A stretch of DNA of 64,000 nucleotides from Caldilineaceae bacterium (lineage in GTDB: Bacteria; Chloroflexota; Anaerolineae; Caldilineales; Caldilineaceae). Location of the stretch: NCBI GenBank assembly GCA_022827195.1, contig JAJDTL010000020.1, positions 1 through 64,000 on the forward strand, read 5' to 3'. The notes beneath the pieces are model-generated. The model saw nothing but the letters and a program-made list of their open reading frames with translations, was not told the origin of the DNA and did no database searches. Below, piece by piece: positions 54,518 to 62,538 of this stretch. Made by a program: the position numbers and the translations under genes. How positions within the stretch are numbered: position 1 is the stretch's first letter; every line of letters begins with the position of its first letter.

Positions 54518-54695
54518 GCGGGCGCATTTGACAGGGGCGGGGCGGTCGAACAGGTTGCAGAGGTACGGGTTAACATGCGAGCGCTCGTACGAGAGTTGCA
54601 CGAGCGTTATACGAGCGTTCACGAGAGATCGGGGGAAAATTTTTTTCTTGCAAAGCGGCCAATGTGCGGTTGGCGGCCGCCGCCGGCAGGGGCGT
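54518..54695 (+). repeat. 178-bp direct repeat, copy 1, with 11-bp-phased CGAG units
   Basis: ~95% identical to 54742-54919 (offset exactly 224 bp). It contains TTGACAGGGGCGGG, then five CGAG-starting units at 54578, 54590, 54601, 54612 and 54622 (steps 12, 11, 11, 10), an AT tract GAAAATTTTTTTCTTGC at 54635-54651 and a GC-rich end. The same-strand frame (from ATG 54575) is open across both copies but shows no protein-like signal. Confidence 0.9.
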
Positions 54696-54741
54696 ATGCG
54701 GGGCGGACGGAGGCGCGTGGCCTGTCGGGCTGTAGTCGAGG

Positions 54742-54919
54742 GCGGGCTCATTTGACAGGGGCGGGACGGTCGACCAGGTTGCAGACGTACGAGTTAACAT
54801 GCGAGCGCTCGTACGAGAGTTGCACGAGCGTTATACGAGCGTTCACGAGAGATCGGGGGAAAATTTTTTTCTTGCAAAGCGGCCGATGGGCGGTTGGCGG
54901 CCGCCGCCGGCAGGGGCGT
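54742..54919 (+). repeat. 178-bp direct repeat, copy 2, with 11-bp-phased CGAG units
   Basis: Second copy, units at 54802, 54814, 54825, 54836 and 54846, same AT tract. The few differences from copy 1 are single substitutions, with no indels over the 178 bp, so the duplication looks recent or is kept by selection or conversion. Confidence 0.9.
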
Positions 54920-55013
54920 TTGTAGGCAAGGGAGAACGGGGCATGTCGAGGGTCGGGTATGGCCTGCCGCGGAGGGGCCGGCAGGTACGCGACGACGGCG
55001 TTCTGGGTAGAGC

Positions 55014-55058
55014 CTAATAAAAAGATATATTATTTATATGATATACGCTTTAGGAAAG
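55014..55058. other. AT-rich patch in GC-rich surroundings
   Basis: CTAATAAAAAGATATATTAT then TTATATGATATACGCTTTAG. Several TATAAT-like boxes; CCTAA and TTAGG flank it as a 5-bp inverted pair. It could be a promoter, an unwinding region or a transfer scar. It lies ~100 bp after the phased repeats. Confidence 0.4.
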
Positions 55059-55120
55059 GAGGCGCCGGTGGACGCGGGAGAGGGGGAAGTATGGCCGGGC
55101 GGCGCGAGCCTGGCCGGCAG

Positions 55121-56065
55121 TCAGTCTTCCTCGTTTTCCCCGAGTTCGTCCCGATAGTCGAATGGATGGCCAAACCGCTTTTCGTACAACTTTTCGACTT
55201 CGCGGGTCGCGGCCCTGGCCCGGCGGAGGAGCTTTTGCATCTCCTTGGCGGCCTGTTCGGCTTCCCCGGGGGCGGCTACGGGCACCGTAGCGGGCTGCAC
55301 GGCGGCAGGAAGCTGTCTGAGGCCCTGGCCTGTCAGGGGGTCGAGCACGGGCTCGGCGCCGGGTGAAAAGTCGGTCAGGAACTCTTCGAGGGTCGTGCGT
55401 AGCGTGTGCAGTTCGAGGAGCACTGCAGGCAGCTGGCCGCCATCAAGGTCGGGGTCGGCCGCCAAATCTTTCAAGGCGTCGATATCCTGCTGTGTGTAAG
55501 CAGCCAGCCGCTGGTAGCCGAAGCGCTGTCTGCCGGCGGTGGTGAGGACGTGCACGGGCGGTTCGCCGGTCTCCTGGGCAGGGTCGGGTTCGAGCGTTAC
55601 AAGCTCCTGGTCGACGAGGGATTCGAGCGTGTACTGTTTCTGCCAGTCGGTGATGGCTGCGGCGGCATCGAGGATGGCGGGGTCGGCGGTGACGCCTGCG
55701 ACCTCGGCGGCTGCGGTCTCGCTTTCTTCGGCGCGAATCAGAGCCATCTCTTCGTCGGCGAGGCGGTGGAGCTGGACCAGAACCCTGGCGGTGCGGGCGA
55801 GCGCGGAGAGGGTGGACGGATCCAGATTCCCCTCGATGACATCGTCCATGCCCTGGGACAGTTTATCGATTGTGCCGCGCAATCGTTCGGGTATGCGTTT
55901 ATCGGCCCTAGCGGCGTTCGACGACGCTTTGCCGCCGCGTGAGCGCCACTCCCTCGCTATGGCGGGGGAGACGTGGGCGATGCAGTAGCCGTCGTGCTCC
56001 GGCAGTCCGTTGCCCTGGCAGGGTCCTCCATCTTTTCTGGGCGCTTTGCAGGGGGTTTTGGGCAT
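55121..56065 (-). CDS. Uncharacterised protein with N-terminal Cys/His zinc-site motif
   Basis: 314 residues. The N terminus CKAPRKDGGPCQGNGLPEHD then GYCIAHVSP gives C6-x9-C16-x11-C28-x2-H31, a small metal-binding motif (GxPCxxx..GYCxxH) found on many mobile-element and phage-packaging-associated proteins. The remainder is helical and charged (GTIDKLSQGMDDVIEGNLDP, LARTARVLVQLHRLADEEMA) and ends in a basic then acidic tail. No catalytic motif is seen. Its position in the repeat-rich region suggests a mobile-element passenger or a terminase-small-subunit-like role, which is not shown. Confidence 0.65.
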   Translation of the reverse strand: MPKTPCKAPRKDGGPCQGNGLPEHDGYCIAHVSPAIAREWRSRGGKASSNAARADKRIPERLRGTIDKLSQGMDDVIEGNLDPSTLSALARTARVLVQLHRLADEEMALIRAEESETAAAEVAGVTADPAILDAAAAITDWQKQYTLESLVDQELVTLEPDPAQETGEPPVHVLTTAGRQRFGYQRLAAYTQQDIDALKDLAADPDLDGGQLPAVLLELHTLRTTLEEFLTDFSPGAEPVLDPLTGQGLRQLPAAVQPATVPVAAPGEAEQAAKEMQKLLRRARAATREVEKLYEKRFGHPFDYRDELGENEED

Positions 56066-56623
56066 CTTCTTCCTCCTCGGTTTCGGGGGCGGCCGCGTGC
56101 GGCGGCAGGCGCGGCGCGGCGAAGCGGCCGGCGGTGAATCGATAGGCAGTCATGGCCCGGGTGACGGGCTGTCTGCGTGTTCGAGGCAGGCGCGGGACCA
56201 GGCGGGCCCGACTGCGTGCGTGCAGAGGGGGCCTTGCGGATGGTCCGCATCTGCGCGGAATGGCCAATAGAACTATTGTGCCATACGCTTTCAAGCCTGG
56301 CAAATTTTTTAACTGGGCACTGATCAGCATGGCGCGCCTGCGGCGCGGTCCGGGCGTGGAATCCGACGTCCTGCAGCTCGCCCCGGTGGGTCGTCATTCG
56401 GCGTGGAACACCGATGGCTGGGGCGCAGTCGATGTTGGTTGCGGCTGGGCAGAGACTCCCATCGCCGCGCAGGGAACGAGCAACCTTCGGGGGCGGCAGT
56501 GGCCGGTCTTTTCAAGAGTCGGGGAGAGCAGAGCCTTCTCGAAGGCCGCGTCTGAGTTCGGCCAAGCCGGATTTCGATCAATTCTCCAAGATTGACACAA
56601 TAATTCCACCAAGAGAGCCCGAA
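56066..56623. other. 558-bp gap with no supported gene
   Basis: Several long GC-driven open frames overlap on both strands. None has family motifs or a ribosome site. No strong terminator or repeat is seen. Confidence 0.4.
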
Positions 56624-56797
56624 ATGACACAAAAAAGACATATCGAGTTGGTATACTTGGGAGAGTGTGGTGTAGATGGTGGATTCCTAACGGTGAACCC
56701 GGGCCAGGAATTTGTACGTCTTGAGTCTTGCGGGCGACGAAACGCATGGAACGTCTGCCAGATGAGTGGACGAAGCTGCGCCTGTGAATTGGCTTGA
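56624..56797 (+). CDS. Possible small protein, 57 residues
   Basis: ATG 56624 opens MTQKRHIELVYLGECGVDGG, then FLTVNPGQEFVRLESCGRRN, and ends CACELA. Base composition is lower in GC than the surroundings, and the beginning looks like a beta-rich small domain. The ribosome site is weak (AGAG). Not recognised; it may be a remnant. Confidence 0.3.
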   Translation: MTQKRHIELVYLGECGVDGGFLTVNPGQEFVRLESCGRRNAWNVCQMSGRSCACELA

Positions 56798-57034
56798 GAG
56801 CGGCGGAGGCCCACAGAGGCCGGCAGCTGTGATCCAGCGAGCGGTTGACGCGGGCCACGCCGCGAGATACATCGCTGAATCCCAACGCTTGGAAGTAGCT
56901 TCGACCTACAGAGAATCGCTCCCCCTATAACTTTGATTGTGAAGGGGTCATTCCCTTCCATGCGATGCCCCACGACCACCCCTGACTGAGGCCAACCGCA
57001 CCATGTGTACGCCGACTACAAGAAAGGAAGGGCA

Positions 57035-57451
57035 ATGGATTTGGGTCAATTCTGGAAGCGTTATGCCGAACGGCACCCTGAAACGCCGAAAGCAGGTCGA
57101 TTCCGAGGGCCGAAGTGGAATCGTGCCTTTGGCGCTGGGTGGGCCGCCGACTACGACTTTAAGGGCGCCGGTTTCACAGTTAGTGTAAGGCAGTATCTCT
57201 CAAACAGAGGAGTTGTCACATATCTGCACTCTTGGGAGAAAGGGGAGCAGTGGGACGCCCGTCTGCCTTTGTATCAGAATGCATTCAAGGAGGCATTTGA
57301 CGCGGAGGACTGCGCTCCTGATGGAAAGCTATGCGCCGTTCGTCTCGTACTACCTGGCGGTATATCGAACCCCGTCAATTGGGATCTCATGATCGAGTGG
57401 ATGGAACATCATCGTCAGGAATACAAGCGCATGTTGTGTTCCGTAGGGTAG
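57035..57451 (+). CDS. Uncharacterised DUF4268-like protein
   Basis: 138 residues from ATG 57035 with AGGAAGGG upstream. MDLGQFWKRYAERHPETPKA, then WAADYDFKGAGFTVSVRQYL and NRGVVTYLHSWEKGEQWDAR, and a C-terminal WMEHHRQEYKRML. The fold may be related to restriction-associated DUF4268 domains (strand-rich core with a final WxExH helix), but the match is by impression only. It lies between two partial methyltransferase-like starts and may have belonged to a restriction-modification locus. Confidence 0.5.
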   Translation: MDLGQFWKRYAERHPETPKAGRFRGPKWNRAFGAGWAADYDFKGAGFTVSVRQYLSNRGVVTYLHSWEKGEQWDARLPLYQNAFKEAFDAEDCAPDGKLCAVRLVLPGGISNPVNWDLMIEWMEHHRQEYKRMLCSVG

Positions 57452-57497
57452 TTTCTTGGAATCGACCATGACATCCCCGAACTAGACCAACCGCACC

Positions 57498-57595
57498 ATG
57501 TGGACCGACGGCAACTTCTACATCATGGGGGAAGAAGCTCCACGTCCGTGGACCTGATCTTCATGGACCCGCCGTACAGTTCGAAGCGGAGCTAG
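57498..57595 (+). pseudogene. DNA methyltransferase N-terminal remnant (DPPY motif)
   Basis: One frame reads TMWTDGNFYIM, like the start of N4/N6 DNA methylases (TxWxxDNLxIL). A shifted frame continues SVDLIFMDPPYSSKRS and stops at 57593-57595. SVDLIFMDPPY contains the catalytic DPPY motif. The rest of the enzyme is missing. Upstream, CCAACCGCACCATGTG also occurs at ~56994, so the 5' end seems to have been duplicated. Confidence 0.6.
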
Positions 57596-57743
57596 GCGGC
57601 TCCTGCCGGGAGCCTGGCGGCGGGCGCGGCTTTCAGAGTCAAGCGGGTGCTGGATGACGTCGACCTAGCGTGGCATGGGGATGTGGCGGAGCAGCCTTTG
57701 GCGCTGTATGCGAGTTTTGGGGCAGTGACTGATGCTGACCTGC

Positions 57744-58035
57744 GGGGCGTGCAACGGCCTGTGGGGGAGCGGTGCGCAGAGGGGGGTTGATCGCAAGGCT
57801 GAGGGGGGCGAGGGATTATGCAACTTCAAATGGGGGTAAGGATGAGGAAAGAGGGGCAAAACCTTGATAGCAATGCTGACACGCCCGGAACTCATCGCTT
57901 CGGCGGCTTTCGCAATCTTGTTGCTGGCTGCCTGTGGTTCGCAAGAGACAACGGAAGAGACGCGTCCGGCGGCCTATAAACCGGTGCCAACCTTTACATC
58001 CACGTCGACAGCGCCTGGAGCCACCAGGCATGCAA
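57744..58035 (+). repeat. ~290-bp direct repeat, copy A
   Basis: Matches 58732-59020 at an offset of 988 to 985 bp (one 3-bp indel region), roughly 90% identical. It comprises the leader, the ribosome site AGGGG and the first ~55 codons of a lipoprotein gene. Confidence 0.9.
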
Positions 58036-58313
58036 AATGTGGAACGGGGGGCGGCTGGACTCAAGCCCAGACGGTACGACAGAGAACAGAGAGCCACAGA
58101 ACGGTCGGCCTCCTGTGCGCGCAAGCGTTCGACCTGGGGGTCACTGACAGTCGCAACATTGCTCTACTCCCTTGGGGCGGGGCGGGCTTGGCAGAGGGGC
58201 TGACCCCGCCAGGTGGGCATGGGGGGACTACAAGAAGAGGAGGCAGAGTTGAACAGGATCACGGTAGAACTGTCGTACTTGACGAATGCGCTCCTCAGTG
58301 GGCGCGCCTATGA
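57864..58313 (+). pseudogene. Lipoprotein gene fragment, copy A (5' end of an SH3-type lipoprotein)
   Basis: TTG 57864 (AGGGG 7 nt upstream) starts MIAMLTRPELIASAAFAILL then LAACGSQETTEE, a lipoprotein signal with lipobox LAAC, and a Thr/Pro linker up to STSTAPGATRHA. Beyond the end of the direct repeat (58035) the frame stays open to 58313, but the sequence is Gly/Arg-rich with no domain. The original 3' part has probably been replaced. It overlaps the next gene in another frame. Confidence 0.5.
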
Positions 58314-58662
58314 AAACGGCACAACGATAGAGGAGGAGACGAGGAGGGAGCTTATGAGGCTTGAAGTTGAGGCCTTGCGGACTGCACTCCGGCCGCCCCT
58401 CTCCGAAAATCTACAAAAGCTGCTTACAGTTCTTGTCGATGCCGATGATGGATTTGTGCCCATTTCCACGCTGGCTGCGCGCGCCGAACTGCACAGAGAA
58501 CGGTCCGTGATTAATACCTTGGCCCATTTGAACAGGAAAGTTGAAGGGAACGTGTACCTAACCTGGTCCAGTTTTCTGTTGGGAAACGACGAGATTGGAT
58601 ACCGGCTGCCAGACCATCTGCGCGAGGTGGCGCGAGAAGCTCTGAAAGCAAACAAGCGATGA
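58249..58662 (+). CDS. Uncharacterised protein with winged-helix-like core
   Basis: 137 residues from TTG 58249, selected because GAGGAGG lies 5 nt upstream; GTG 58213 and ATG 58219 are in frame but lack a site. The N-terminal half is helical (RRELMRLEVEALRTALRPPL). The second half LSENLQKLLTVLVDADDGFV, PISTLAARAELHRERSVINT and LAHLNRKVEGNVYL has the pattern of a small winged helix. No named family is recognised. It lies between the two lipoprotein repeat copies. Confidence 0.55.
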   Translation: MNRITVELSYLTNALLSGRAYENGTTIEEETRRELMRLEVEALRTALRPPLSENLQKLLTVLVDADDGFVPISTLAARAELHRERSVINTLAHLNRKVEGNVYLTWSSFLLGNDEIGYRLPDHLREVAREALKANKR

Positions 58663-58731
58663 CTGCGGCAAACTGCGTGAACCGGATCGCGCGAGGGCAT
58701 CGACCAGATCGATGGTCTACTACTGTTGTGG

Positions 58732-59020
58732 GGGGCGTGCAACGGTTTGGAGGGGAGCGGTGCGCAATGGGAGTTGATCGCAGGGTTGAGGGGCGAGGGA
58801 TTGTGCAACCACAAATGGGGATAAGAGTGAGGAAAGAGGGGCAAAACCGTGATAGCAATGCTGACACGTCCGGAAGTCATCGCTTCGGCGGCTTTCGCAA
58901 TCTTGTTGCTGGCCGCCTGTGGTTCGCAAGAGACAACGGAAGAGACGCGTCCGGCGGCCTATAAACCGGCGCCAACCTTTCCATCCACGTCGACAGCGCC
59001 TGGAGCCACCAGGCATGCAA
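58732..59020 (+). repeat. ~290-bp direct repeat, copy B
   Basis: Counterpart of 57744-58035. Here the lipoprotein frame continues after the repeat into a Pro-rich linker and an SH3b start, so copy B is probably the parent and copy A the truncated derivative. Confidence 0.9.
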
Positions 59021-59235
59021 GCAAGGCGCAGCCAACGGGCCCACCTTAGCCGACACCCATTCCCCCGGAGCCCAAGCCATTTCCAACACCCATCCCACCG
59101 GCAGCCACGTCAACGCCCAGGCCGATGGCGGCGATCAACAGCGGGATGAACGTGCGGAGAGGCCCGGAGGCCCAGGGGAACAGACCAGCATCGCGGCCGA
59201 TTCCACGGCGACACCGGAGGCAAAGCTCTTCGTGA
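58849..59235 (+). pseudogene. SH3b-domain lipoprotein, copy B, with in-frame TAG
   Basis: GTG 58849 starts MIAMLTRPEVIASAAFAILL with lipobox LAACG. TAG at 59047 stops it after 66 residues. The same frame continues PTPIPPEPKPFPTPIPPAAT then RPMAAINSGMNVRRGPEAQG. INSGMNVRRGP is the beginning of a bacterial SH3b domain. The domain then dissolves and the frame ends at 59235. Nonsense mutation plus loss of the 3' end make this a pseudogene. Confidence 0.65.
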
Positions 59236-59383
59236 CTCAGGCCGCCACGACCCGGTCTACGACGGCGCCGGCGGGCCCTGCCGATTTCGCCTCAACAGAC
59301 AGTTTGCCGGCTGGCGCTGGGCCAGCCGCAAAGCCAGCCGGCGCAGCTGCCTGGCAGCTGCCGCGCTCACCGGAGTCTGATTG

Positions 59384-59895
59384 ATGAAGGACAAGGCCAA
59401 GAGGATGCCCCCCTGATCCTGGTTGCGGCTGCGGCCGTCGCGCTCCTGGCCGTTTGTGAGCCACGAAGGGATAAGAGCGCGGAAGCGGATGTCACGGGCC
59501 TAGGCCGCGTCAGCGTTTCCGCAGGCAACGGGAGCAGACTTTACGCGGTTGTCGGCGATTCCGACACCTGGTGGTCGGGGGACAGCTTCGCCCCGCAGTG
59601 GCTTGCCTTTACGTTCACCGAAACCCACCTGGGCAACAGGATCGAGTTTTCGGTATCGCAGAGTGGCGAAGGCCCGAGAGGACACGGGATCTGGTTAAGG
59701 AACGGGCCGGAAGCGTTGACCCTCTACGCGCAGCTTGTCAATCGATATACAGCCGACGAAGAGGTCCTTGCGGCCGTTGTCCAACCGGCGCGGCCTGCTA
59801 CCGAGGTGCGCATAACTGCCCGTCAAGCGCAGGGCTGGGTCGCATTGCGGAAAGTGCGGGTATTCTCACTAGAGTTCAGCCTGAATTCGGAGTAG
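59384..59895 (+). pseudogene. Lipoprotein with frameshift in a C6 tract
   Basis: ATG 59384 reads MKDKAKRMPP then TGA, because of CCCCCC at 59408-59413. With one extra C the frame becomes MKDKAKRMPPLILVAAAAVA then LLAVCEPRRDK, a perfect lipoprotein signal. It continues for 160 codons to TAG 59893-59895: GRVSVSAGNGSRLYAVVGDS, FAPQWLAFTFTETHLGNRIE and LRNGPEALTLYAQLVNRYT. The mature domain is beta-rich and not recognised. GGAG lies 8 nt before the ATG. Phase variation, decay or a sequencing error could explain it. Confidence 0.65.
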
Positions 59896-60399
59896 ACGGG
59901 CGGCTTACAGGGCCGGTAAAACAGAAGCTCTGCAACCAGAGTTCACCGGCAAGGAGAGGCGCCCGGTGACGCGTATGCTCAAACTAAATGGTGAGCCCCG
60001 AACTCTGGACCGCAAGACGGAAGAGATAAGGCGCATCCAGGCGGGCGCCGCCGGTTCTGACCGGCCATGGGCGGGCGGCCGCCCTCAGGGCACGAAGCGC
60101 TATTCCGCCGGCGGGCGACAGGCGGGACACAGCCTGCTCGTCTTGCTGTCTTCGAGCGCAACTCAAGACGCGCAGGCTGCCGTGTGCCGGCGCCGTTTCC
60201 TGACCACCGGACTGTCCCTCCACAGGCTGGATGAATTTCACCATTATACAGCTCAGCTTGCGGTCCAGTTTCGGGGCCCAATTCACACCCCGCCCTAACC
60301 GCGCTGCATTCGAGTCCTAAATCTAGTTCAAGACCCGTCAAATCCCGGCCGTTTCGCCGTCCCTACTTCTTTGGCTATTTGAGTAAGTAATCGGCTTGG
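59896..60399. other. 504-bp gap with no supported gene
   Basis: A plus frame from 59966 begins MTRMLKLNGEPRTLDRKTEE but continues without protein-like character; antisense frames are similar. It lies downstream of the convergent nuclease gene. No terminator is clear. Confidence 0.35.
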
Positions 60400-60927
60400 T
60401 TATCGTTTCCGGCCCTTGGCGCTCAAGCGAGTAACAGGAAGGTCCGGGAGTTTGCTGTTCCACGAGGCCAGATTGAACACTGCGCAGCTTCTCACGAATG
60501 GTCTTACCCAGGGGCTAGAGGTAGATTTCTGTACAGGCAGTTTGCGTTTCAGATCTTCTGTTCTTGTCAGCAGGTGCGCTGCCGTCAGGCCATTCAGGGC
60601 GATCAGGACAAGGTAGTCGATGGGCTTGTCGGCCCTTCCCTCTGCCCATTCGTAGAGATAGGAGTCCCGGTACTTGTATTGCAGGTCTTGGTCCAGTTTT
60701 CCCCTGAGAAAGTTGCGTTGGAAATTGCCCTGGCGCTGCGCGGCGCTCGCAGGATTCTGGGGATCCTTGAACTCTATGAACAGATAGCGATCGGGACGCT
60801 CGATAATGAAATCCACCGCTTTCATGCAGTGGCTCAGCCCGTGGCTGGCATCGTCGAACTTTTTGGCACTGATTGCGTCCTTGACTTCAATTTGGAGATC
60901 CTCTTCGTCCAACGTGAACTTACTCAC
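60400..60927 (-). CDS. PD-(D/E)XK nuclease-like partner of the AAA ATPase
   Basis: 175 residues. The segment KAVDFIIERPDRYLFIEFKD supplies D39...E52-x-K54, the PD-(D/E)XK catalytic pattern, with a hydrophobic strand before each ligand. A helical region follows (RQGNFQRNFLRGKLDQDLQY) with IDYLVLIALNG. The ATG lies within the last codons of the ATPase gene (4-bp overlap, 60924-60927), so the two are translationally coupled. The basic C terminus (SAKGRKR) may contact nucleic acid. I do not recognise a named family; the nuclease function is inferred from the motif. Confidence 0.65.
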   Translation of the reverse strand: MSKFTLDEEDLQIEVKDAISAKKFDDASHGLSHCMKAVDFIIERPDRYLFIEFKDPQNPASAAQRQGNFQRNFLRGKLDQDLQYKYRDSYLYEWAEGRADKPIDYLVLIALNGLTAAHLLTRTEDLKRKLPVQKSTSSPWVRPFVRSCAVFNLASWNSKLPDLPVTRLSAKGRKR

Positions 60928-61946
60928 TCTACAAGGTCTCCCAGGCTGCGTTGGATCTCCCGGTCATACAGTTTGCCGAAAGTGTCGGCGATTGCATTTG
61001 GATCGATGCCAAGATAGGCGTCGGTTGTGCGACAGGCGACATCGCCGGTCTCCTCCGATCTATACAGTGAATGAAAAGCGACCTCGTCACCCTCCTTTTG
61101 CCGCAAATCGAGTTCCTTGAGGATGACGTAGTCATGGGTCGCCAAAAAAATCTGTACGCCCATGCGCTGCAACTCCAACATGATCTCCATCAGCACCCCG
61201 AAGCGGCTGGGATTCAGATTGGTTTCGGGCTCATCCCAGAACAGGACTGAGCCTTGCTGCAAAACACCGTTGCGAATCAGAATCCAAAGCAGGCCGAGTT
61301 TGCGGATTCCTTCGGCGAGCAAGGGAAACTCGATATTGCCTTGTTTGCTTCGAAGAAAGAACTCTTCGTTTCTCAATGTCACCTGCCCCTCTATCACTTT
61401 TTTTAGAATCGTGAAGAGGCGCTCTCTCTCCGATCCCATGGGACCGCGCAGCAGGGGCAGATAGGCGCGCTGCAGGATATCGGCGTAGACAGCCTCAAAG
61501 TGGGTTTCGCGCTGCGCGTAGAGCGAGAGAAATCCGGGCGCGTTGGCCAGCATCTCCTTCACGGGGATGTAGACAGTTTCGATTGGCGAGGACGACCAGA
61601 GGTTTTCGCCGGTTGTCTTCGCCGACGCTGATCTCTTTACGTGATTGGAGAAGGCGATCTTAAGCCTGGTCTTGTCGCGGAATACCTCCGCCACTCCTTC
61701 AAAGCTGCCCTTTTGGCGATAGACCAGGCGGCCCAAGACACGATCCGACGGCAGAAAGAGGTCGATCAGTTTGTCCGCAAAAGACGTTCGCGTCTTCGAG
61801 ACATCGCAGGCGGCATAGCATACCTTCAACAGGTGCGTCTTGCCGGCGCCGTTGTCGCCGACAAAGACATTGATGCCCGGACTAAATTCCAGATCCAGCT
61901 CTTTGAATGCCGTGAAGCGCTCCAATTTCACTCTTGTAAGTGTCAT
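60924..61946 (-). CDS. AAA family ATPase (SMC/OLD-like, ABC-type head) of a putative defence pair
   Basis: 340 residues from ATG 61946; longer starts are possible. MTLTRVKLERFTAFKELDLE then FSPGINVFVGDNGAGKTHLL is an AAA_15/AAA_21 N terminus with Walker A at 30-37. Later come the ABC-like signature region LLAEGIRKLGLLWILIRNG, Walker B SVLFWDEPETNLNPS, and LATHDYVILKEL (H-loop). There is no coiled-coil arm of SMC length, so it is a compact ATPase as in OLD, RloC or PtuA-like systems. With the downstream nuclease it forms a two-gene unit of the kind found in anti-phage islands. Confidence 0.85.
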   Translation of the reverse strand: MTLTRVKLERFTAFKELDLEFSPGINVFVGDNGAGKTHLLKVCYAACDVSKTRTSFADKLIDLFLPSDRVLGRLVYRQKGSFEGVAEVFRDKTRLKIAFSNHVKRSASAKTTGENLWSSSPIETVYIPVKEMLANAPGFLSLYAQRETHFEAVYADILQRAYLPLLRGPMGSERERLFTILKKVIEGQVTLRNEEFFLRSKQGNIEFPLLAEGIRKLGLLWILIRNGVLQQGSVLFWDEPETNLNPSRFGVLMEIMLELQRMGVQIFLATHDYVILKELDLRQKEGDEVAFHSLYRSEETGDVACRTTDAYLGIDPNAIADTFGKLYDREIQRSLGDLVE

Positions 61947-62538
61947 GGTGTTTCGGTCAATCCTTCCAAAGCGGCAGATTGCCAATTCCAAGAGATTGCC
62001 CGTTCTACTCAATGCGTTTAAGCATACCGGTCAACTGCACCTGCAGCAACCTGGCCGAACACCCGGAAGGCTGGAGCCACGATGCTGTCAGCAGCTGCCT
62101 GAAACGGGGGTGACCCGCCGCCAGGCATTCATGGGGGTTGGCGGTGGGACTGATCGACGGCGGTCGGAGGGCGCAGCTGACCGTTGACGACAGCGCGCAA
62201 GAGAGAGGCTGTTGACGGTCAATCGAAATGGTCCGCCGTCAATACAGTGGCGCTGAAGGCGGTCCGGCGCGCGGCACCGGTGTTGAGGATCCGGTACATG
62301 CCAGTGGCGAAGAGAGCGGGTATTGTCGGAGTGACCTGGGCAGCGATTGCCTGCGAACTCAACTTAACAGCCGTACGACCGCGGCTTTTCAACCGGCCTA
62401 GCGAAAGGCCCACATCGTTACTGTTGTGTCCGTTTGCGGCGCAACTCTTTACCTCGCTGCGGGGCAGCTCGTTTTGGTTGCCTATCCGGCTGGAACGCCG
62501 CCTGGCCGCGGCAGAGGCCCGCGGCGAGACGCCGGCGG
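61947..62538. other. 592-bp gap holding a dispersed repeat
   Basis: Between the ATPase start and the Ig-like protein stop. Contains the 50-bp repeat at 62011-62060. Overlapping open frames at 62184-62576 (plus) and 62219-62545 (minus) show no family signal. Confidence 0.4.
62011..62060 (+). repeat. Dispersed ~50-bp repeat, copy 1
   Basis: AATGCGTTTAAGCATACCGG then TCAACTGCACCTGCAGCAAC CTGGCCGAAC; about 84% identical to 63691-63741 with one 1-bp indel. The plus-strand reading PVNCTCSNLAE parallels PVNCTFSNLAE of the helicase fragment. Confidence 0.7.

Noticed and set aside
54575..54925. Open frame through the 178-bp repeats (MRALVRELHERYTSVHERSG)
   Set aside because: The two copies read the same peptide in different frames, and both strands are open; the periodic DNA explains it better than a protein.
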